A DNA stretch of 64,000 bases from Deltaproteobacteria bacterium RIFCSPHIGHO2_01_FULL_43_49. GTDB lineage: Bacteria > UBA10199 > SPLOWO2-01-44-7. The notes under the pieces were generated by a model that had not been told where the DNA came from, did no database searches, and was given only the letters and a program-made list of their open reading frames with translations. The position numbers and the translations under genes were made by a program. This document shows, in pieces, positions 1 through 10,786 of this stretch. Location: contig MGRG01000014.1 of NCBI GenBank assembly GCA_001798075.1, forward strand, positions 1 to 64,000, read 5' to 3'. Numbering within the stretch: the first letter of the stretch is position 1; every line of letters starts with the position of its first letter.

Positions 1-120
1 AATGTGACGATGAAAGTAGAACTGATTACACCGATAGCCATGGAGAAAGAACTCAGATTCGCGATTAGAGAAGGTGGACGTACCGTGGGAGCCGGAGTGG
101 TTACGGAGGTTGTTGAATAA
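1..120 (+). CDS. tuf: Elongation factor Tu, C-terminal fragment (5' truncated by window)
   Basis: Frame 1 reads [39 protein letters not shown], the typical EF-Tu C-terminus; directly upstream of rpsJ. Confidence 0.95.
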   Translation, partial: NVTMKVELITPIAMEKELRFAIREGGRTVGAGVVTEVVE

Positions 121-440
121 TGCCACAATACGAAGGACAAAAAATCAGAATTCGTCTCAAGGCGTTTGATCATCGCTTGTTGGATCAATCTGCCTTGGAA
201 ATTGTCGATACGGCGAAAAGAACCGGCGCCAGGATTGCCGGGCCCATTCCTTTGCCGACTCGTATTGAGCGTTACAGTATCCTTCGCTCCCCCCATGTTG
301 ATAAAAAATCGCAAGAACAATTTGAAATTAGAACACACAAAAGACTTTTGGATATTTTAAACCCGACCCAACAGACCGTCGATGCGCTGATGCGTCTCGA
401 TTTGTCGGTTGGCGTCGAAGTTGAAATTAAAATGTTATGA
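120..440 (+). CDS. rpsJ: 30S ribosomal protein S10
   Basis: [19 protein letters not shown]...[35 protein letters not shown]. Confidence 0.98.
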   Translation: MPQYEGQKIRIRLKAFDHRLLDQSALEIVDTAKRTGARIAGPIPLPTRIERYSILRSPHVDKKSQEQFEIRTHKRLLDILNPTQQTVDALMRLDLSVGVEVEIKML

Positions 441-1123
441 CTCTAGGTTTATTGGGAAGAAAAAAAGGAATGACACAGATTTTTGAAGAGGATGGAACGA
501 TTGTGCCTGTCACCGTCCTTGAAGTGGGGCCTTGCACTGTCATTCAGAGAAAAGAAAAGAAAAACGATGGCTATGAGGCCCTTCAACTTGGCTTTGAAAC
601 GGCAAAGCCGAACCGAGTTAGCAAACCTTTGAAAGGACATTTTGGAAAGAAGAAAGTAGGATTTTTTAGAAATCTTAAAGAATTTCGATTTGCCAGTGTG
701 AATGACTTTGAGGTGGGGCAAATTTTGTCGGTAATTGGTTTTCAGACTGGTGATACAGTTGATGTTCAAGGGATTACAAAGGGTCGCGGTTTTCAGGGTG
801 TCATGAAAAAAGAGGGCAAGCATGGTGGGCCAGACGCTCATGGTTCTGGTTTTCACAGACGTCCTGGTTCGATTGGTATGAGAACCTGGCCCGGAAAAGT
901 TTTGAAAAATATGGGAATGCCAGGGCGCATGGGTGGTGAAAAAGTGATGACAACTCATTTGAAGGTAGCCCTGGTCAAACCGGAAGAAAATTTACTTCTT
1001 TTGAGAGGGGCCGTTCCTGGTGCGAGAGAGGGTTTGGTCATCATTTATAACAAGGAAAAAGATTTTGCGGGACGCTACAAACAACCAGAAAAAAAGAGTG
1101 AAGAAGTTTCTTCACAAGGTTAG
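437..1123 (+). CDS. rplC: 50S ribosomal protein L3
   Basis: [13 protein letters not shown]..., [11 protein letters not shown], operon position. Confidence 0.98.
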   Translation: MTLGLLGRKKGMTQIFEEDGTIVPVTVLEVGPCTVIQRKEKKNDGYEALQLGFETAKPNRVSKPLKGHFGKKKVGFFRNLKEFRFASVNDFEVGQILSVIGFQTGDTVDVQGITKGRGFQGVMKKEGKHGGPDAHGSGFHRRPGSIGMRTWPGKVLKNMGMPGRMGGEKVMTTHLKVALVKPEENLLLLRGAVPGAREGLVIIYNKEKDFAGRYKQPEKKSEEVSSQG

Positions 1124-1126
1124 TTT

Positions 1127-1747
1127 ATGTTAACACAGGCTGTATTAGGGTCAGACAACAAGGAATTGAAAAAGGTCGAATTGAAAAAGGCGATCTTTGG
1201 GGCCCCCGTTCGCCGTCAGTTGATTTTTGATTGTGTGCAGGGCTATCTCACCAACAAACGACAGGGAACGGTGAAGGCGAAGTTTCGTGGAGAAGTCAAA
1301 GGCTCTTCGAGAAAAATCTATCGCCAAAAAGGAACGGGAAATGCCAGACACGGTTCCATTCGTGCCAATATTTTTGTTGGGGGTGGTATTGCGTTTCCTC
1401 CGAGACCGAGGGCGTGGCGCCAAGATCTTTCCCAAAAAGCGAGGCTGCAAGCTTTGGTTTCTGCTTTGGCTTTGCGTCACAAAGAGGGGGGTCTTTTGCT
1501 TGTTGATAAGCTGGAACCCAAAGAGATTAAGACAAAAGATGTCGTCAAACAATTGGCGAAATGGGGTGTTGAAAAGGGGTTGCTGGTGATCGATGAGCGC
1601 CAAGAAAAACTTTGGAAGTCGGTTCGCAATATCCCTTCGGTTGATTTGGTGACAGCGGACAATGTGAATGTTTTAGATATATTGCGTTTCGAAAAAGTTG
1701 TTGTGACAGAAAAGGCGCTTCACAAGTTGGAAAAGAGGTTTTCATGA
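1127..1747 (+). CDS. rplD: 50S ribosomal protein L4
   Basis: KGTGNARHGSIRANIFVGGGIAFPPRPR; operon position. Confidence 0.97.
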   Translation: MLTQAVLGSDNKELKKVELKKAIFGAPVRRQLIFDCVQGYLTNKRQGTVKAKFRGEVKGSSRKIYRQKGTGNARHGSIRANIFVGGGIAFPPRPRAWRQDLSQKARLQALVSALALRHKEGGLLLVDKLEPKEIKTKDVVKQLAKWGVEKGLLVIDERQEKLWKSVRNIPSVDLVTADNVNVLDILRFEKVVVTEKALHKLEKRFS

Positions 1748-2031
1748 ACTTGGAAACAGTTATTCGCAAACCGTTGATTACGGAAAAAGCGGCAAGGCAA
1801 AAAGAAAATTCCAATGAATATTTTTTTGCTGTCGACGGAAAAGCCACTAAGGATTTGATTCGTCTTGCAGTGGAAAAACTTTTTAAAGTGAATGTTGTCA
1901 GCGTGCATACATTGAATGCACATGGCAAGAGAAAGCGTTTCGGCCGTTTTGTTGGCAAAGCCCCAAACTGGAAAAAAGCAATTGTTCGCTTAAAAAAAGG
2001 CGAAACAATCAAAATTTTTGAAGGAGCATAA
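1744..2031 (+). CDS. rplW: 50S ribosomal protein L23
   Basis: [16 protein letters not shown]...; overlaps rplD stop. Confidence 0.97.
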   Translation: MNLETVIRKPLITEKAARQKENSNEYFFAVDGKATKDLIRLAVEKLFKVNVVSVHTLNAHGKRKRFGRFVGKAPNWKKAIVRLKKGETIKIFEGA

Positions 2032-2086
2032 GGTCAAGGTTTGGCTTTGCCGAACCGCGAAGCAAATTCGAAGAATTTGCGGAGTA
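2032..2086 (+). repeat. Two-hairpin intergenic repeat, family D copy 1
   Basis: GGTCAAGgtttggctttgccgaaccGCGAAGCAAAttcgaagaaTTTGCGGAGTA; matches 15041-15093 with covarying stems. Confidence 0.8.
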
Positions 2087-2093
2087 TAAAAAA

Positions 2094-2918
2094 ATGGGTG
2101 TAAAATCATTTAATCCAACGTCGCCGGGTGTTCGTCAAATGACGATTTCTGATTTTGCGGAGATCACGAAGTCGACTCCAGAAAAATCTTTGACGGAGCG
2201 TCATTTCAAAACGGGTGGACGCAACAACATGGGGCGCATTACGTCGCGTTATCGTGGTGGTGGTGAAAAGCGCCTTTATCGTTTGATTGATTTCAAACGG
2301 GACAAAGAGGGTGTGCCAGGCAAGGTGGTGTCGGTTGAGTATGATCCTAATCGGTCGGGTAACATTGCCTTGATTCATTATGTTGACGGCGAAAAGCGCT
2401 ACATTTTAGCACCTCTCGGTTTGCAAGTTGGGCAAGAAGTGATGTCGTCCGACAATGCAGATATCAAACCGGGCAACTGTTTGCCGTTAGCGAATATCCC
2501 TGTCGGCTCTGAAATTCACAATATTGAAATCAAACCGAAGGCGGGTGGTAAGCTGGTTCGTGCAGCGGGAATGGTGAGTCAGTTGGTGGGAAAAGAGGCC
2601 CCCTATGTTCAAATTCGGCTCCCATCTGGTGAGATCAGAAAATTTTTGATGACTTGCAAGGCAACCATCGGTCAGGTTGGCAATTTGGATCATGAAAACA
2701 TTGTGATCGGTAAAGCGGGTAGAATGCGTCGTCAGGGTTGGAAATCCCATGTTCGTGGGACTGCTATGAACCCAGTCGATCACCCGCACGGTGGAGGAGA
2801 AGGAAGAACCAAGGGTGGCAGACACCCGGTGACTCCTTGGGGTTTCCCGACAAAGGGGAAGAAGACAAGAAACAACGCCCGCACCGACAAATATATTTTG
2901 AAAGATAGAAGGAAATAA
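2094..2918 (+). CDS. rplB: 50S ribosomal protein L2
   Basis: [31 protein letters not shown]. Confidence 0.99.
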   Translation: MGVKSFNPTSPGVRQMTISDFAEITKSTPEKSLTERHFKTGGRNNMGRITSRYRGGGEKRLYRLIDFKRDKEGVPGKVVSVEYDPNRSGNIALIHYVDGEKRYILAPLGLQVGQEVMSSDNADIKPGNCLPLANIPVGSEIHNIEIKPKAGGKLVRAAGMVSQLVGKEAPYVQIRLPSGEIRKFLMTCKATIGQVGNLDHENIVIGKAGRMRRQGWKSHVRGTAMNPVDHPHGGGEGRTKGGRHPVTPWGFPTKGKKTRNNARTDKYILKDRRK

Positions 2919-3304
2919 TGCCTCGTTCACTTAAAAAAGGGCCGTTTGTTGATGGACATCTTTTGAAAAAAGTTCAAAAGGCTCAGGATGTCAAAACCAA
3001 ACAGGTGATTAAAACCTGGTCTAGAAGATCAACCATTCTTCCGGAAATGGTCGGTTTTACGTTTGCGCTTCACAATGGAAGAAAATTCGTTCCGGTTTAT
3101 GTAACCGAATCGATGGTTGGGCATAAGCTAGGTGAGTTTGCCCCAACACGGACATTCAGGGTACATGGTGGCATGAAGAAAAAAGAAGAGGGTGCACCAG
3201 GAGCGCCAGCCCCTGCAGCAGCAGGAGGCACCGCTCCGGCAGCGGCAGCCAAACCGGCAGCGGCTCCGGCAGCAGCGCCAAAGGGAGCCCCAGCAAAGGC
3301 TTAA
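2918..3304 (+). CDS. rpsS: 30S ribosomal protein S19 with Ala/Pro-rich C-terminal tail
   Basis: [15 protein letters not shown]...[18 protein letters not shown], then a low-complexity APAAA tail. Confidence 0.97.
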   Translation: MPRSLKKGPFVDGHLLKKVQKAQDVKTKQVIKTWSRRSTILPEMVGFTFALHNGRKFVPVYVTESMVGHKLGEFAPTRTFRVHGGMKKKEEGAPGAPAPAAAGGTAPAAAAKPAAAPAAAPKGAPAKA

Positions 3305-3317
3305 AGGATTTTGAATT

Positions 3318-3650
3318 ATGGGTAACCATGCAACATTAAAATATTTGAGAACCTCGCCGCAGAAAGTTCGTTCTGTTGCGGCAGCGATTCGCGGTGTTTC
3401 TGTTTCGAAGGCTCTCGACTATCTTGCTTTTTCAAGACGTCGGGTGGCAAAACCTTTATCCAAACTGGTCAAATCGGCCTTGGTGAATGCGACTCAGGCA
3501 AAGGGAGTCGATGTGGATAATCTTTATATTAAAGAGTTGCGTGTGGATGGGGGTCCCAGCATGAAGCGCTGGCTTCCGCGTGCACGCGGCTCGGCGTCAA
3601 AAATTTTGAAAAGAACGAGCCATATAACCGTGGTGTTAGGAGAGAAATAA
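3318..3650 (+). CDS. rplV: 50S ribosomal protein L22
   Basis: LRTSPQKVRSVAAAIRG...RWLPRARGSASKI. Confidence 0.97.
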   Translation: MGNHATLKYLRTSPQKVRSVAAAIRGVSVSKALDYLAFSRRRVAKPLSKLVKSALVNATQAKGVDVDNLYIKELRVDGGPSMKRWLPRARGSASKILKRTSHITVVLGEK

Positions 3651-3653
3651 ACG

Positions 3654-4286
3654 ATGGGCCAGAAAACACATCCAAAAGGTTTTAGGCTGGGCATTTCCGC
3701 TACGTGGGATTCGAAGTGGTACGCCAAGCCGGAACAATATGCAAAGTCGCTTCATGAAGATATCAAGATTCGGGAGTACTTGAAGGGAAAATTATATAAT
3801 GCAGGGATTGCAAAGATTGAAATTGAAAGGGCCTCGGATCGTGTTACGGTCAATGTTCATACGGCAAGACCCGGTTTGGTGATTGGCAAAAAGGGTGCCG
3901 GTATCGATTCACTGAGATTAGATTTGGCAAGATTTACGAAAGATGAAGTCAACATCAATATTAAGGAAGTGCGAAGGGCGGAACTCGATGCCCAGCTCGT
4001 TGCCGAAAATGTCGCCATGCAATTGGAAAGGCGTGTTGCTTTTAGACGGGCGATGAAAAAAGCGGTGCAGTCTGCCCTGAAATTTGGCGCTTTGGGGATT
4101 AAAATTCAGTGTGGAGGAAGATTGGCGGGTGCCGAGTTGGCCAGAACAGAATGGTATCGTGAAGGTCGCGTTCCGTTACACACACTTAGGGCCGATATCG
4201 ATTATGGTTTTGGCGAGGCCAAGACGACTTATGGGATTATTGGTGTTAAAACTTGGATTTATAAAGGTGAGGTCTTACCCGATTAA
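3654..4286 (+). CDS. rpsC: 30S ribosomal protein S3
   Basis: [14 protein letters not shown]...[13 protein letters not shown]. Confidence 0.98.
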   Translation: MGQKTHPKGFRLGISATWDSKWYAKPEQYAKSLHEDIKIREYLKGKLYNAGIAKIEIERASDRVTVNVHTARPGLVIGKKGAGIDSLRLDLARFTKDEVNINIKEVRRAELDAQLVAENVAMQLERRVAFRRAMKKAVQSALKFGALGIKIQCGGRLAGAELARTEWYREGRVPLHTLRADIDYGFGEAKTTYGIIGVKTWIYKGEVLPD

Positions 4287-4295
4287 GGTAAAAAA

Positions 4296-4724
4296 ATGTT
4301 ACAACCAGGAAAATCAAAATTTAGAAAGATGCAAAAAGGGCGGGTCAGGGGAATGGCTACTCGTGGTGTTGACCTTGCCTTTGGCGATTTCGGTTTGCAA
4401 TCTCTTGAGCATGGCTGGATTACCTCAAAACAAATTGAGGCGGCCAGAATGGCAATTTCTCGCCATGTGAAAAGAGGAGGAAAACTTTTTACAAGAATTT
4501 ATCCCGACAAACCGATTACAAAAAAACCTTTGGAAGTCAGAATGGGTAAAGGAAAAGGGAGTCCTGAAGAATTTGTCGCTTGTATTCAGCGGGGCCGCAT
4601 TTTGTATGAGATGGAAGGGGTTCCCAGAGAGTTGGCTGTTGAGGCATTGCGTTTAGCGTCCCACAAATTACCGCTCAAGACAAAGATTTTGGTGAGAGAA
4701 GGAGATTACCGTGAAGCCTACTGA
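4296..4724 (+). CDS. rplP: 50S ribosomal protein L16
   Basis: [12 protein letters not shown]...[12 protein letters not shown]-like motif. Confidence 0.98.
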   Translation: MLQPGKSKFRKMQKGRVRGMATRGVDLAFGDFGLQSLEHGWITSKQIEAARMAISRHVKRGGKLFTRIYPDKPITKKPLEVRMGKGKGSPEEFVACIQRGRILYEMEGVPRELAVEALRLASHKLPLKTKILVREGDYREAY

Positions 4725-4941
4725 GGTGAGAGGCAAGAGTGCTAAAGAATGTTTGAAAATGATTGACGAAAAAAAAGAGGAGCTTTTTGCGCTTAAACTG
4801 CAATTAACAACCGGTCAGTTAGCGCAGACGAGCAACATTCGCAATACCAAAAGAGACATTGCGATGCTTTATACCGTTTTGAAGGAAAAAGAAAAAAAGG
4901 GTGAAGAAGCCAAACCGAACACCACGAAGGCAAAAGGTTAA
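4711..4941 (+). CDS. rpmC: 50S ribosomal protein L29
   Basis: [28 protein letters not shown]. Confidence 0.95.
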   Translation: MKPTEVRGKSAKECLKMIDEKKEELFALKLQLTTGQLAQTSNIRNTKRDIAMLYTVLKEKEKKGEEAKPNTTKAKG

Positions 4942-4943
4942 TT

Positions 4944-5231
4944 ATGGAAGAAACAACTAAAAAGATCATTAAGACGAAAGTGGGAACCGTGGTGAGTGAT
5001 GCCATGGATAAAACGGTAGTCGTGCGTGTTGAAAGACGTGTCCTTGAGCCCGAATTTAAAAAATATGTGAGTCGTCGCAAAAAGTTTTTTGCCCACGATG
5101 AAAAAAATGAATGTAGTGTTGGCGATGTCGTGCGCATTGAAGAGACAAGACCGTTGAGCCGCCATAAAAGCTGGCGTGTGGTTCAAATTGTCAAAAAAGG
5201 GTTTGGCAAAGAAGTGGCTTTAAAGGAGTAG
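4944..5231 (+). CDS. rpsQ: 30S ribosomal protein S17
   Basis: [20 protein letters not shown]...[14 protein letters not shown]. Confidence 0.96.
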   Translation: MEETTKKIIKTKVGTVVSDAMDKTVVVRVERRVLEPEFKKYVSRRKKFFAHDEKNECSVGDVVRIEETRPLSRHKSWRVVQIVKKGFGKEVALKE

Positions 5232-5294
5232 CTTTCAGCGATCAGCAGTCAGCTATCAGCAGCTGACAGCTGAAAGCTGATAGCTGATAGCTTA
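5231..5294. repeat. AGCTGATAGCTGA-type imperfect palindromic/tandem repeat between rpsQ and rplN
   Basis: gctttcagcgatcagcagtcagctatcagcagctgacagctgaaagctgatagctgatagctta; the two halves are inverted. Confidence 0.8.
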
Positions 5295-5295
5295 T

Positions 5296-5664
5296 ATGAT
5301 TCAAATGAGAACAGTTTTAGATGTTGCGGACAATTCGGGCGCCAGACGCGTCATGTGTATCAAAGTGTTGGGTGGTACCAAGCGCAGGTACGCGGGTCTG
5401 GGCGATGTGATTGTTGTTTCTATTAGAGAAGCCCTCCCGGATGCGAAGGTGAAAAAGGGAGATGTAAAAAGGGCAGTGATTGTGAGGGTTAAAAAGGAGA
5501 CCAGAAGAGTGGATGGTACCTATATTAAATTTGATGAAAATTCTGCCGTTTTGATTAATGAGCAAGGAGAGCCAATTGGGACCCGTATTTTCGGCCCTGT
5601 GGCTCGTGAATTAAGGGCCAAAAAATTTATGAAGATTATTTCATTGGCCCCGGAGGTTTTGTAA
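5296..5664 (+). CDS. rplN: 50S ribosomal protein L14
   Basis: [27 protein letters not shown]. Confidence 0.98.
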   Translation: MIQMRTVLDVADNSGARRVMCIKVLGGTKRRYAGLGDVIVVSIREALPDAKVKKGDVKRAVIVRVKKETRRVDGTYIKFDENSAVLINEQGEPIGTRIFGPVARELRAKKFMKIISLAPEVL

Positions 5665-5666
5665 AA

Positions 5667-6002
5667 ATGTCGCTAGCAAGAATAAAAAAGGGAGATACTG
5701 TCATGGTGATCTCAGGGCGCGAAAAAGGAAAAACCGGCAAGGTTATGGAGATCCTCACCAAAAAGGAGCGTGTTTTGGTAGAAAAGCTCAATATGGTGAA
5801 ACGCCACATGCGTCCCACCCAAAAAGACAAACAGGGTGGCATTTTGGAAAAAGAGGCCCCCCTGGCTCTTTCTGTGGTGATGCCTTTGTGTCCAAAATGT
5901 AACGAGGGAGTTCGCGTCAAAACAAAAATTGGTAAAGATGGCTCCAAGATGCGAGTTTGTGTTGCATGCGAAGAAAAATTAGATAGCAAAGGTAAAAAAT
6001 GA
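5667..6002 (+). CDS. rplX: 50S ribosomal protein L24
   Basis: [21 protein letters not shown]. Confidence 0.97.
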   Translation: MSLARIKKGDTVMVISGREKGKTGKVMEILTKKERVLVEKLNMVKRHMRPTQKDKQGGILEKEAPLALSVVMPLCPKCNEGVRVKTKIGKDGSKMRVCVACEEKLDSKGKK

Positions 6003-6619
6003 CAAAGAAGAAACAGACAAAAAAAGAAGCACCAGAGGCGCCCGTAAAAACTAAGGAAAAACGGGTTAAGAGTTCTTTTGTAAGCACCTTGATCAAAAAA
6101 TATCAGGAGCAGTGTATTCCTGTTTTGATGAAGGAGTTTAGTTACAAAAATATTATGGAATGTCCCAAGCTCGCAAAAATTGTTGTGAACACTTGTATTA
6201 AAGAGGCAACGCAAGACAAGAAGGTCTTGGAAAAAGCAGCACTGGAGATTACTCAAATTACCGGACAAAAACCATTGCTCACGCGTGCCAAGAAATCGAT
6301 TTCCAATTTTAAATTGAGAGAAGGTCAGCCCATCGGTTGTTGTGTGACACTGCGTCGCAAGGTCATGTTGGAATTTTTCAATCGGTTGGTGAATGTGGCC
6401 CTCCCAAGGGTTCGCGATTTCAGAGGGGTTTCGCGCAAAGCATTTGATGGCAAGGGCAATTACACGCTGGGACTCTCCGAACAACTTATTTTCCCAGAAA
6501 TTCAGTATGACAAAGTGGAAAGACCGATGGGAATGAATATTACATTCGTAACGACAGCAAAAACAAATCAAGAAGGATTGGCTCTTCTCAAGGCTATGGG
6601 AATGCCGTTTAGGGAATAA
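5999..6619 (+). CDS. rplE: 50S ribosomal protein L5 with Lys-rich N-terminal extension
   Basis: [14 protein letters not shown]...[18 protein letters not shown]. Confidence 0.97.
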   Translation: MTKKKQTKKEAPEAPVKTKEKRVKSSFVSTLIKKYQEQCIPVLMKEFSYKNIMECPKLAKIVVNTCIKEATQDKKVLEKAALEITQITGQKPLLTRAKKSISNFKLREGQPIGCCVTLRRKVMLEFFNRLVNVALPRVRDFRGVSRKAFDGKGNYTLGLSEQLIFPEIQYDKVERPMGMNITFVTTAKTNQEGLALLKAMGMPFRE

Positions 6620-6623
6620 AAAT

Positions 6624-6809
6624 ATGGCAAAAACAAGTTTGATGATTAAAGCAGCAAGGAAGCCTAAGTTTAAAGTGCGTGGCTACAACCGATGTCCGTT
6701 ATGTGGGCGCCCGCGTGCTTACTTGAGACGTTTTAAAATGTGTCGTTTATGTTTTAGAAAGAGAGCCCTTGCTGGCGAACTGCCTGGCGTGACAAAAGCT
6801 AGTTGGTAA
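6624..6809 (+). CDS. rpsN: 30S ribosomal protein S14, zinc-binding (four-Cys) type
   Basis: [32 protein letters not shown] pairs. Confidence 0.97.
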   Translation: MAKTSLMIKAARKPKFKVRGYNRCPLCGRPRAYLRRFKMCRLCFRKRALAGELPGVTKASW

Positions 6810-6822
6810 AGGAAGGAGTGTT

Positions 6823-7218
6823 ATGTTAACTGATTCATTAGCAGATATGCTGACAAGGATGCGCAACGCGATCATGATGCGTCATGCCGAAGTGAGTGTT
6901 CCTCACTCTCGCTTGAAAGAGTCTATTTTGAAAGTTTTCCACAAAGAAGGTTTGATTGTTGGCTTCGAGACTGTGGGAGAAAAAGTTAAAAAGGCTATTG
7001 TGGTTCAGCTTAAATATGGATTGGATGGAACTTCCGCAATTACAACGTTGCGCAAAATAAGCAAACCCTCGCGCCGTGTTTTTAATGGGTATCAAAATCT
7101 CAAAGCGTTTAGACAGGGATTGGGTATGACAATTTTGAGCACACCGAAGGGGATTATGACAGATGGAGAAGCCCGCAAACAAAAAGTCGGCGGGGAAGTT
7201 TTAATAGAAATATGGTGA
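6823..7218 (+). CDS. rpsH: 30S ribosomal protein S8
   Basis: DSLADMLTRMRNA...GLGMTILSTPKGIMTD. Confidence 0.97.
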   Translation: MLTDSLADMLTRMRNAIMMRHAEVSVPHSRLKESILKVFHKEGLIVGFETVGEKVKKAIVVQLKYGLDGTSAITTLRKISKPSRRVFNGYQNLKAFRQGLGMTILSTPKGIMTDGEARKQKVGGEVLIEIW

Positions 7219-7235
7219 GGTGAAAGGGTAAGACT

Positions 7236-7787
7236 ATGTCACGGGTTGGAAGAAGACCAGTTTTGTTAGGACAAGGTGTGACGGCCAATGTTGCCAAGGA
7301 GACTTTTAGTGTGAAGGGTCCCAAAGGTAATTTGAGTCGCAAATTTCCTGAAGAAATTGATGTGGTCATTCAAGAAGGGAACGTTTTGGTCAGCCGCAAA
7401 TCGGAAGACAGACTGGCAAGGGCCAAACATGGAATGATGCGCAATTTGATTCAAAATATGGTTCAGGGTGTTTCGCAAGGGTTCACCAAGGAGTTGGATA
7501 TTCAAGGGGTAGGATATCGTGCTGAGTTGAAAGGTAAAAATTTACAACTGGCTTTAGGATTTTCTCATCCTGTTTTGTTCCCGATCCCAGAGGGGATCCA
7601 AATACAAGTGGCCAATCAAACAAAATTGACCATTTCTGGTTGTGACAAAGAATTGGTTGGCCAGACCGCAGCGAATATCCGTGGCTTAAAACCTCCCGAA
7701 CCGTATCAGGGGAAAGGGATTCGCTATCTGAATGAAGTTGTGAAACGCAAAGTCGGCAAACAAGCTGCAGGAGCTGCCGGGGGATAA
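7236..7787 (+). CDS. rplF: 50S ribosomal protein L6
   Basis: MSRVGRRPV...[13 protein letters not shown]. Confidence 0.97.
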   Translation: MSRVGRRPVLLGQGVTANVAKETFSVKGPKGNLSRKFPEEIDVVIQEGNVLVSRKSEDRLARAKHGMMRNLIQNMVQGVSQGFTKELDIQGVGYRAELKGKNLQLALGFSHPVLFPIPEGIQIQVANQTKLTISGCDKELVGQTAANIRGLKPPEPYQGKGIRYLNEVVKRKVGKQAAGAAGG

Positions 7788-7794
7788 TGACACT

Positions 7795-8157
7795 ATGAAG
7801 CATCAATCGGAAAGACAATTGGGACGTTTGAGACGCAAGCTCCGCATTCGTCAATTTGTAAAAGGCAACAGCGAACGCCCACGTCTCTCTGTTTTCAAGA
7901 GTGCGAAGCATCTGTACGCTCAGCTCATTGATGATTTGGCAGGCAAGACATTAGTTAGCTCCTCAACATTAGATAAGGAATTAAAATCCAAAGCAAAGGG
8001 TACCCTTGAAGGGGCCAAACAGGTTGGAAAATTGCTCGCTCAACGAGCCCTCAAAAAAGGAATTAAGAAGGTTGTTTTTGATCGTGGTGGTTTTAAATAT
8101 CATGGACAGTTGAAAGCCTTGGCCGATGTCGCGCGCGAGGCAGGATTACAATTTTAA
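7795..8157 (+). CDS. rplR: 50S ribosomal protein L18
   Basis: [20 protein letters not shown]...[23 protein letters not shown]. Confidence 0.97.
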   Translation: MKHQSERQLGRLRRKLRIRQFVKGNSERPRLSVFKSAKHLYAQLIDDLAGKTLVSSSTLDKELKSKAKGTLEGAKQVGKLLAQRALKKGIKKVVFDRGGFKYHGQLKALADVAREAGLQF

Positions 8158-8171
8158 CGAAAGACTAAATT

Positions 8172-8753
8172 ATGGCAGAAACACCAGCAATCCCGAAGCA
8201 AGAGCCCCAAAATCAGAAAAGACACTCCAGAGGTCCAGGAGGGGGTAGGAGAAGACCGAGAGAAAGGGATCTCAATTTGGAAGGGGGTCCCCAATTAATA
8301 GAGCGGGTGGTCCACATCAGTCGTGTTGCAAAAGTGGTAAAAGGGGGAAGGCGTTTTCGTTTTTCGGCTCTGTTGGTTGTGGGGGATGGAAATGGCCGTG
8401 TTGGGGTTGGTCTTGGCAAGGCCACAGAAGTCCCCAATGCGATTAGAAAAGGTGGGGAAAAAGCGAGAAAAAGTATGGTGCGCGTTCCTTTATTGGAAGG
8501 AAGTATTCCGCATGATGTTATCGGTCATTATGGTGCCGGGTTAGTGATGTTAAAGCCAGCCAGCAAAGGAACCGGTGTGATTGCCGGTGGGGGTGTTCGA
8601 GCTGTTCTGGAAGCGGTGGGTATACAAAATATTTTGACGAAGTCGATTGGAACTAGTAATCCGCATAATGTTGTTAAAGCAACGATGGATGGACTGCTCC
8701 AATTAAGATCGACGGAGATGGTGAAAAGGATGAGAGGTGGTCATGTCAGCTAG
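8172..8753 (+). CDS. rpsE: 30S ribosomal protein S5
   Basis: [33 protein letters not shown]. Confidence 0.98.
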   Translation: MAETPAIPKQEPQNQKRHSRGPGGGRRRPRERDLNLEGGPQLIERVVHISRVAKVVKGGRRFRFSALLVVGDGNGRVGVGLGKATEVPNAIRKGGEKARKSMVRVPLLEGSIPHDVIGHYGAGLVMLKPASKGTGVIAGGGVRAVLEAVGIQNILTKSIGTSNPHNVVKATMDGLLQLRSTEMVKRMRGGHVS

Positions 8754-9015
8754 TTTGGAAATTCAGTGGGTTCATTCAACGATTGGATGTCCTGAAGATC
8801 AGAGAGCTACCGTCAAAGGTCTTGGTTTGAGAAGAATGCATGCAAAAAGGGTAGTCCCCGATACCCCTCAGGTTCGTGGGATGCTTTCAAAAGTTTCTCA
8901 TTTGGTTACTATTTTGGGGAAAGGTTCTTTGGCAGTTTCTGAAAAAAAGCAAAGGGTTGTTCGCAAGGCCAAAGCAACATCGAAACCTAAACGGGCAAAG
9001 AAAGAAAGTGTATGA
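8743..9015 (+). CDS. rpmD: 50S ribosomal protein L30 (with basic C-terminal extension)
   Basis: [46 protein letters not shown]; start set at ATG 8743. Confidence 0.93.
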   Translation: MSASLEIQWVHSTIGCPEDQRATVKGLGLRRMHAKRVVPDTPQVRGMLSKVSHLVTILGKGSLAVSEKKQRVVRKAKATSKPKRAKKESV

Positions 9016-9464
9016 AGAAACAAGCACTGACATTGGGGACATTGAGACCCATCACAAAGAATAAAAAACCAAAACGTCGCGGACGTGGAGATGCCAGCGG
9101 TCATGGCGGGACATCTACACGCGGCCACAAGGGCCAAAAAGCAAGGTCTGGAGGGTTTCACAAAAGGGGTTTCGAGGGGGGGCAGATGCCTCTCATTCGC
9201 CGCATTCCAAAAAGGGGCTTTACCAATATTTTCAAAAAAGAAGTAGGTGTTGTTAATTTAGAAAAATTGTCTGGGCTACCTAAAGGGACAGAAGTGACGC
9301 TCAATTTAGCGAAAGAAAAAGGTTGGGTCTCGAATAAATCGGAAGCCTTGAAAATTTTAGGAGAGGGCCAGTTGAAACATCCTTTGACGATCAAAGGGGC
9401 CTTGGTTTCGAAACAGGCAAAAACAAAAATTGAAGCAGCTGGGGGCACGATCACGACGTTATGA
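9012..9464 (+). CDS. rplO: 50S ribosomal protein L15
   Basis: KKPKRRGRGDASGHGGTSTRGHKGQKARSGG. Confidence 0.97.
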   Translation: MKKQALTLGTLRPITKNKKPKRRGRGDASGHGGTSTRGHKGQKARSGGFHKRGFEGGQMPLIRRIPKRGFTNIFKKEVGVVNLEKLSGLPKGTEVTLNLAKEKGWVSNKSEALKILGEGQLKHPLTIKGALVSKQAKTKIEAAGGTITTL

Positions 9465-10765
9465 CCGATGTCGGCAATATTGCGAAAATTCCAGAGCTGA
9501 GAAAAAGGCTTCTGTTCACGTTGATGATGGTGGCGGTCTATAGGCTCGGTATTTTTATTCATACCCCCTGGGTCAATACCGAAGCGGTCCAAAATTTTTT
9601 GAAGCAGGACACGGTCTTTGAAATTTTTAAACTTTTTTCAGGTGGTGCCCTAGAGCAGTTTTCGGTTTTTGCGCTGGGAATCATGCCCTATATTAGTGCG
9701 TCCATTATTTTCCAACTCTTGACCGTTGCGGTTCCATCCATTGAACGACTTTCCAAAGAGGGTGATGCGGGGCGAAGAAAAATCACGCAATACACCCGCT
9801 ATGCAACGGTGGCTTTAAGTCTTATTCAAGGTTTTGGAATCAGCTATGGGCTCAGACAGCAAGGCTTTGTCACTCCAGGAATTCCGGCTCTTACTTTTTA
9901 TTGCGCAACGGTGTTCACACTCGCTGCTGGAACTTCTTTTTTGATGTGGGTTGGCGAAATGATTACGGAGCGAGGGATTGGTAACGGTATTTCGCTGATT
10001 ATTTTCGCCGGCATTATCGATCGCATCCCAAGCGGTTTTAGAGATGCTTGGCAAAACAAAAGCCAGTTCGGTGAACTGTTTGGTTTTATCGCGCTGCTCG
10101 CGGGTATTGCTTTGGTGATCAGCGTTATTATTTTCATGGAGCGATCACAACGTCGCATTCCCATTCAGTATGCCAAAAGGGTTGTGGGAAGACAGTTGAT
10201 GGGAATTCAGGCGAGCCATCTTCCTTTAAAGATTAATTCCGCCGGTGTGATTCCTCCCATTTTTGCGTCATCACTGATTTTGTTTCCGGCCACCATTGCA
10301 CAGTTTAGTTCTGGTAACGAAATTGTGGGACAAATTGCTGGATTTTTAACGCAAGGTTGGATTCATAACGCCTTGTACGTCGCACTGATTATTTTCTTCA
10401 CCTATTTTTATACAGCCGTTGCGTTTAACCCTGTGGATGTCTCTGAAAATTTAAAAAAGATGGGTGGGTATGTTCCTGGAATTCGCCCCGGTAAAAGTAC
10501 TTCGGATTATATTGATCAAATTTTGACCCGAATTACTTTGGGAGGAGCACTCTATATTGCGGCTGTTTGCGTGGTACCGAGCTTATTGGGAGACCAGTTT
10601 GGAATCCCTTATTCTTTGGTCAATACATTTGGAGGGACCTCTCTTTTGATTGCGGTGGGGGTGGCTATGGATACGTTAGCTCAAATAGAATCCCATTTAT
10701 TATCAAGGCATTACGAGGGGTTCTTGGGAGCTAAGGGGGGTGGCCGTTTTAGGGGAAGACGGTGA
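9461..10765 (+). CDS. secY: Preprotein translocase subunit SecY
   Basis: GIMPYISASIIFQLL...NPVDVSENLKKMGGYVPGIRPGK. Confidence 0.98.
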   Translation: MTDVGNIAKIPELRKRLLFTLMMVAVYRLGIFIHTPWVNTEAVQNFLKQDTVFEIFKLFSGGALEQFSVFALGIMPYISASIIFQLLTVAVPSIERLSKEGDAGRRKITQYTRYATVALSLIQGFGISYGLRQQGFVTPGIPALTFYCATVFTLAAGTSFLMWVGEMITERGIGNGISLIIFAGIIDRIPSGFRDAWQNKSQFGELFGFIALLAGIALVISVIIFMERSQRRIPIQYAKRVVGRQLMGIQASHLPLKINSAGVIPPIFASSLILFPATIAQFSSGNEIVGQIAGFLTQGWIHNALYVALIIFFTYFYTAVAFNPVDVSENLKKMGGYVPGIRPGKSTSDYIDQILTRITLGGALYIAAVCVVPSLLGDQFGIPYSLVNTFGGTSLLIAVGVAMDTLAQIESHLLSRHYEGFLGAKGGGRFRGRR

Positions 10766-10786
10766 AGCGAGTGAGGCTAATAACAA

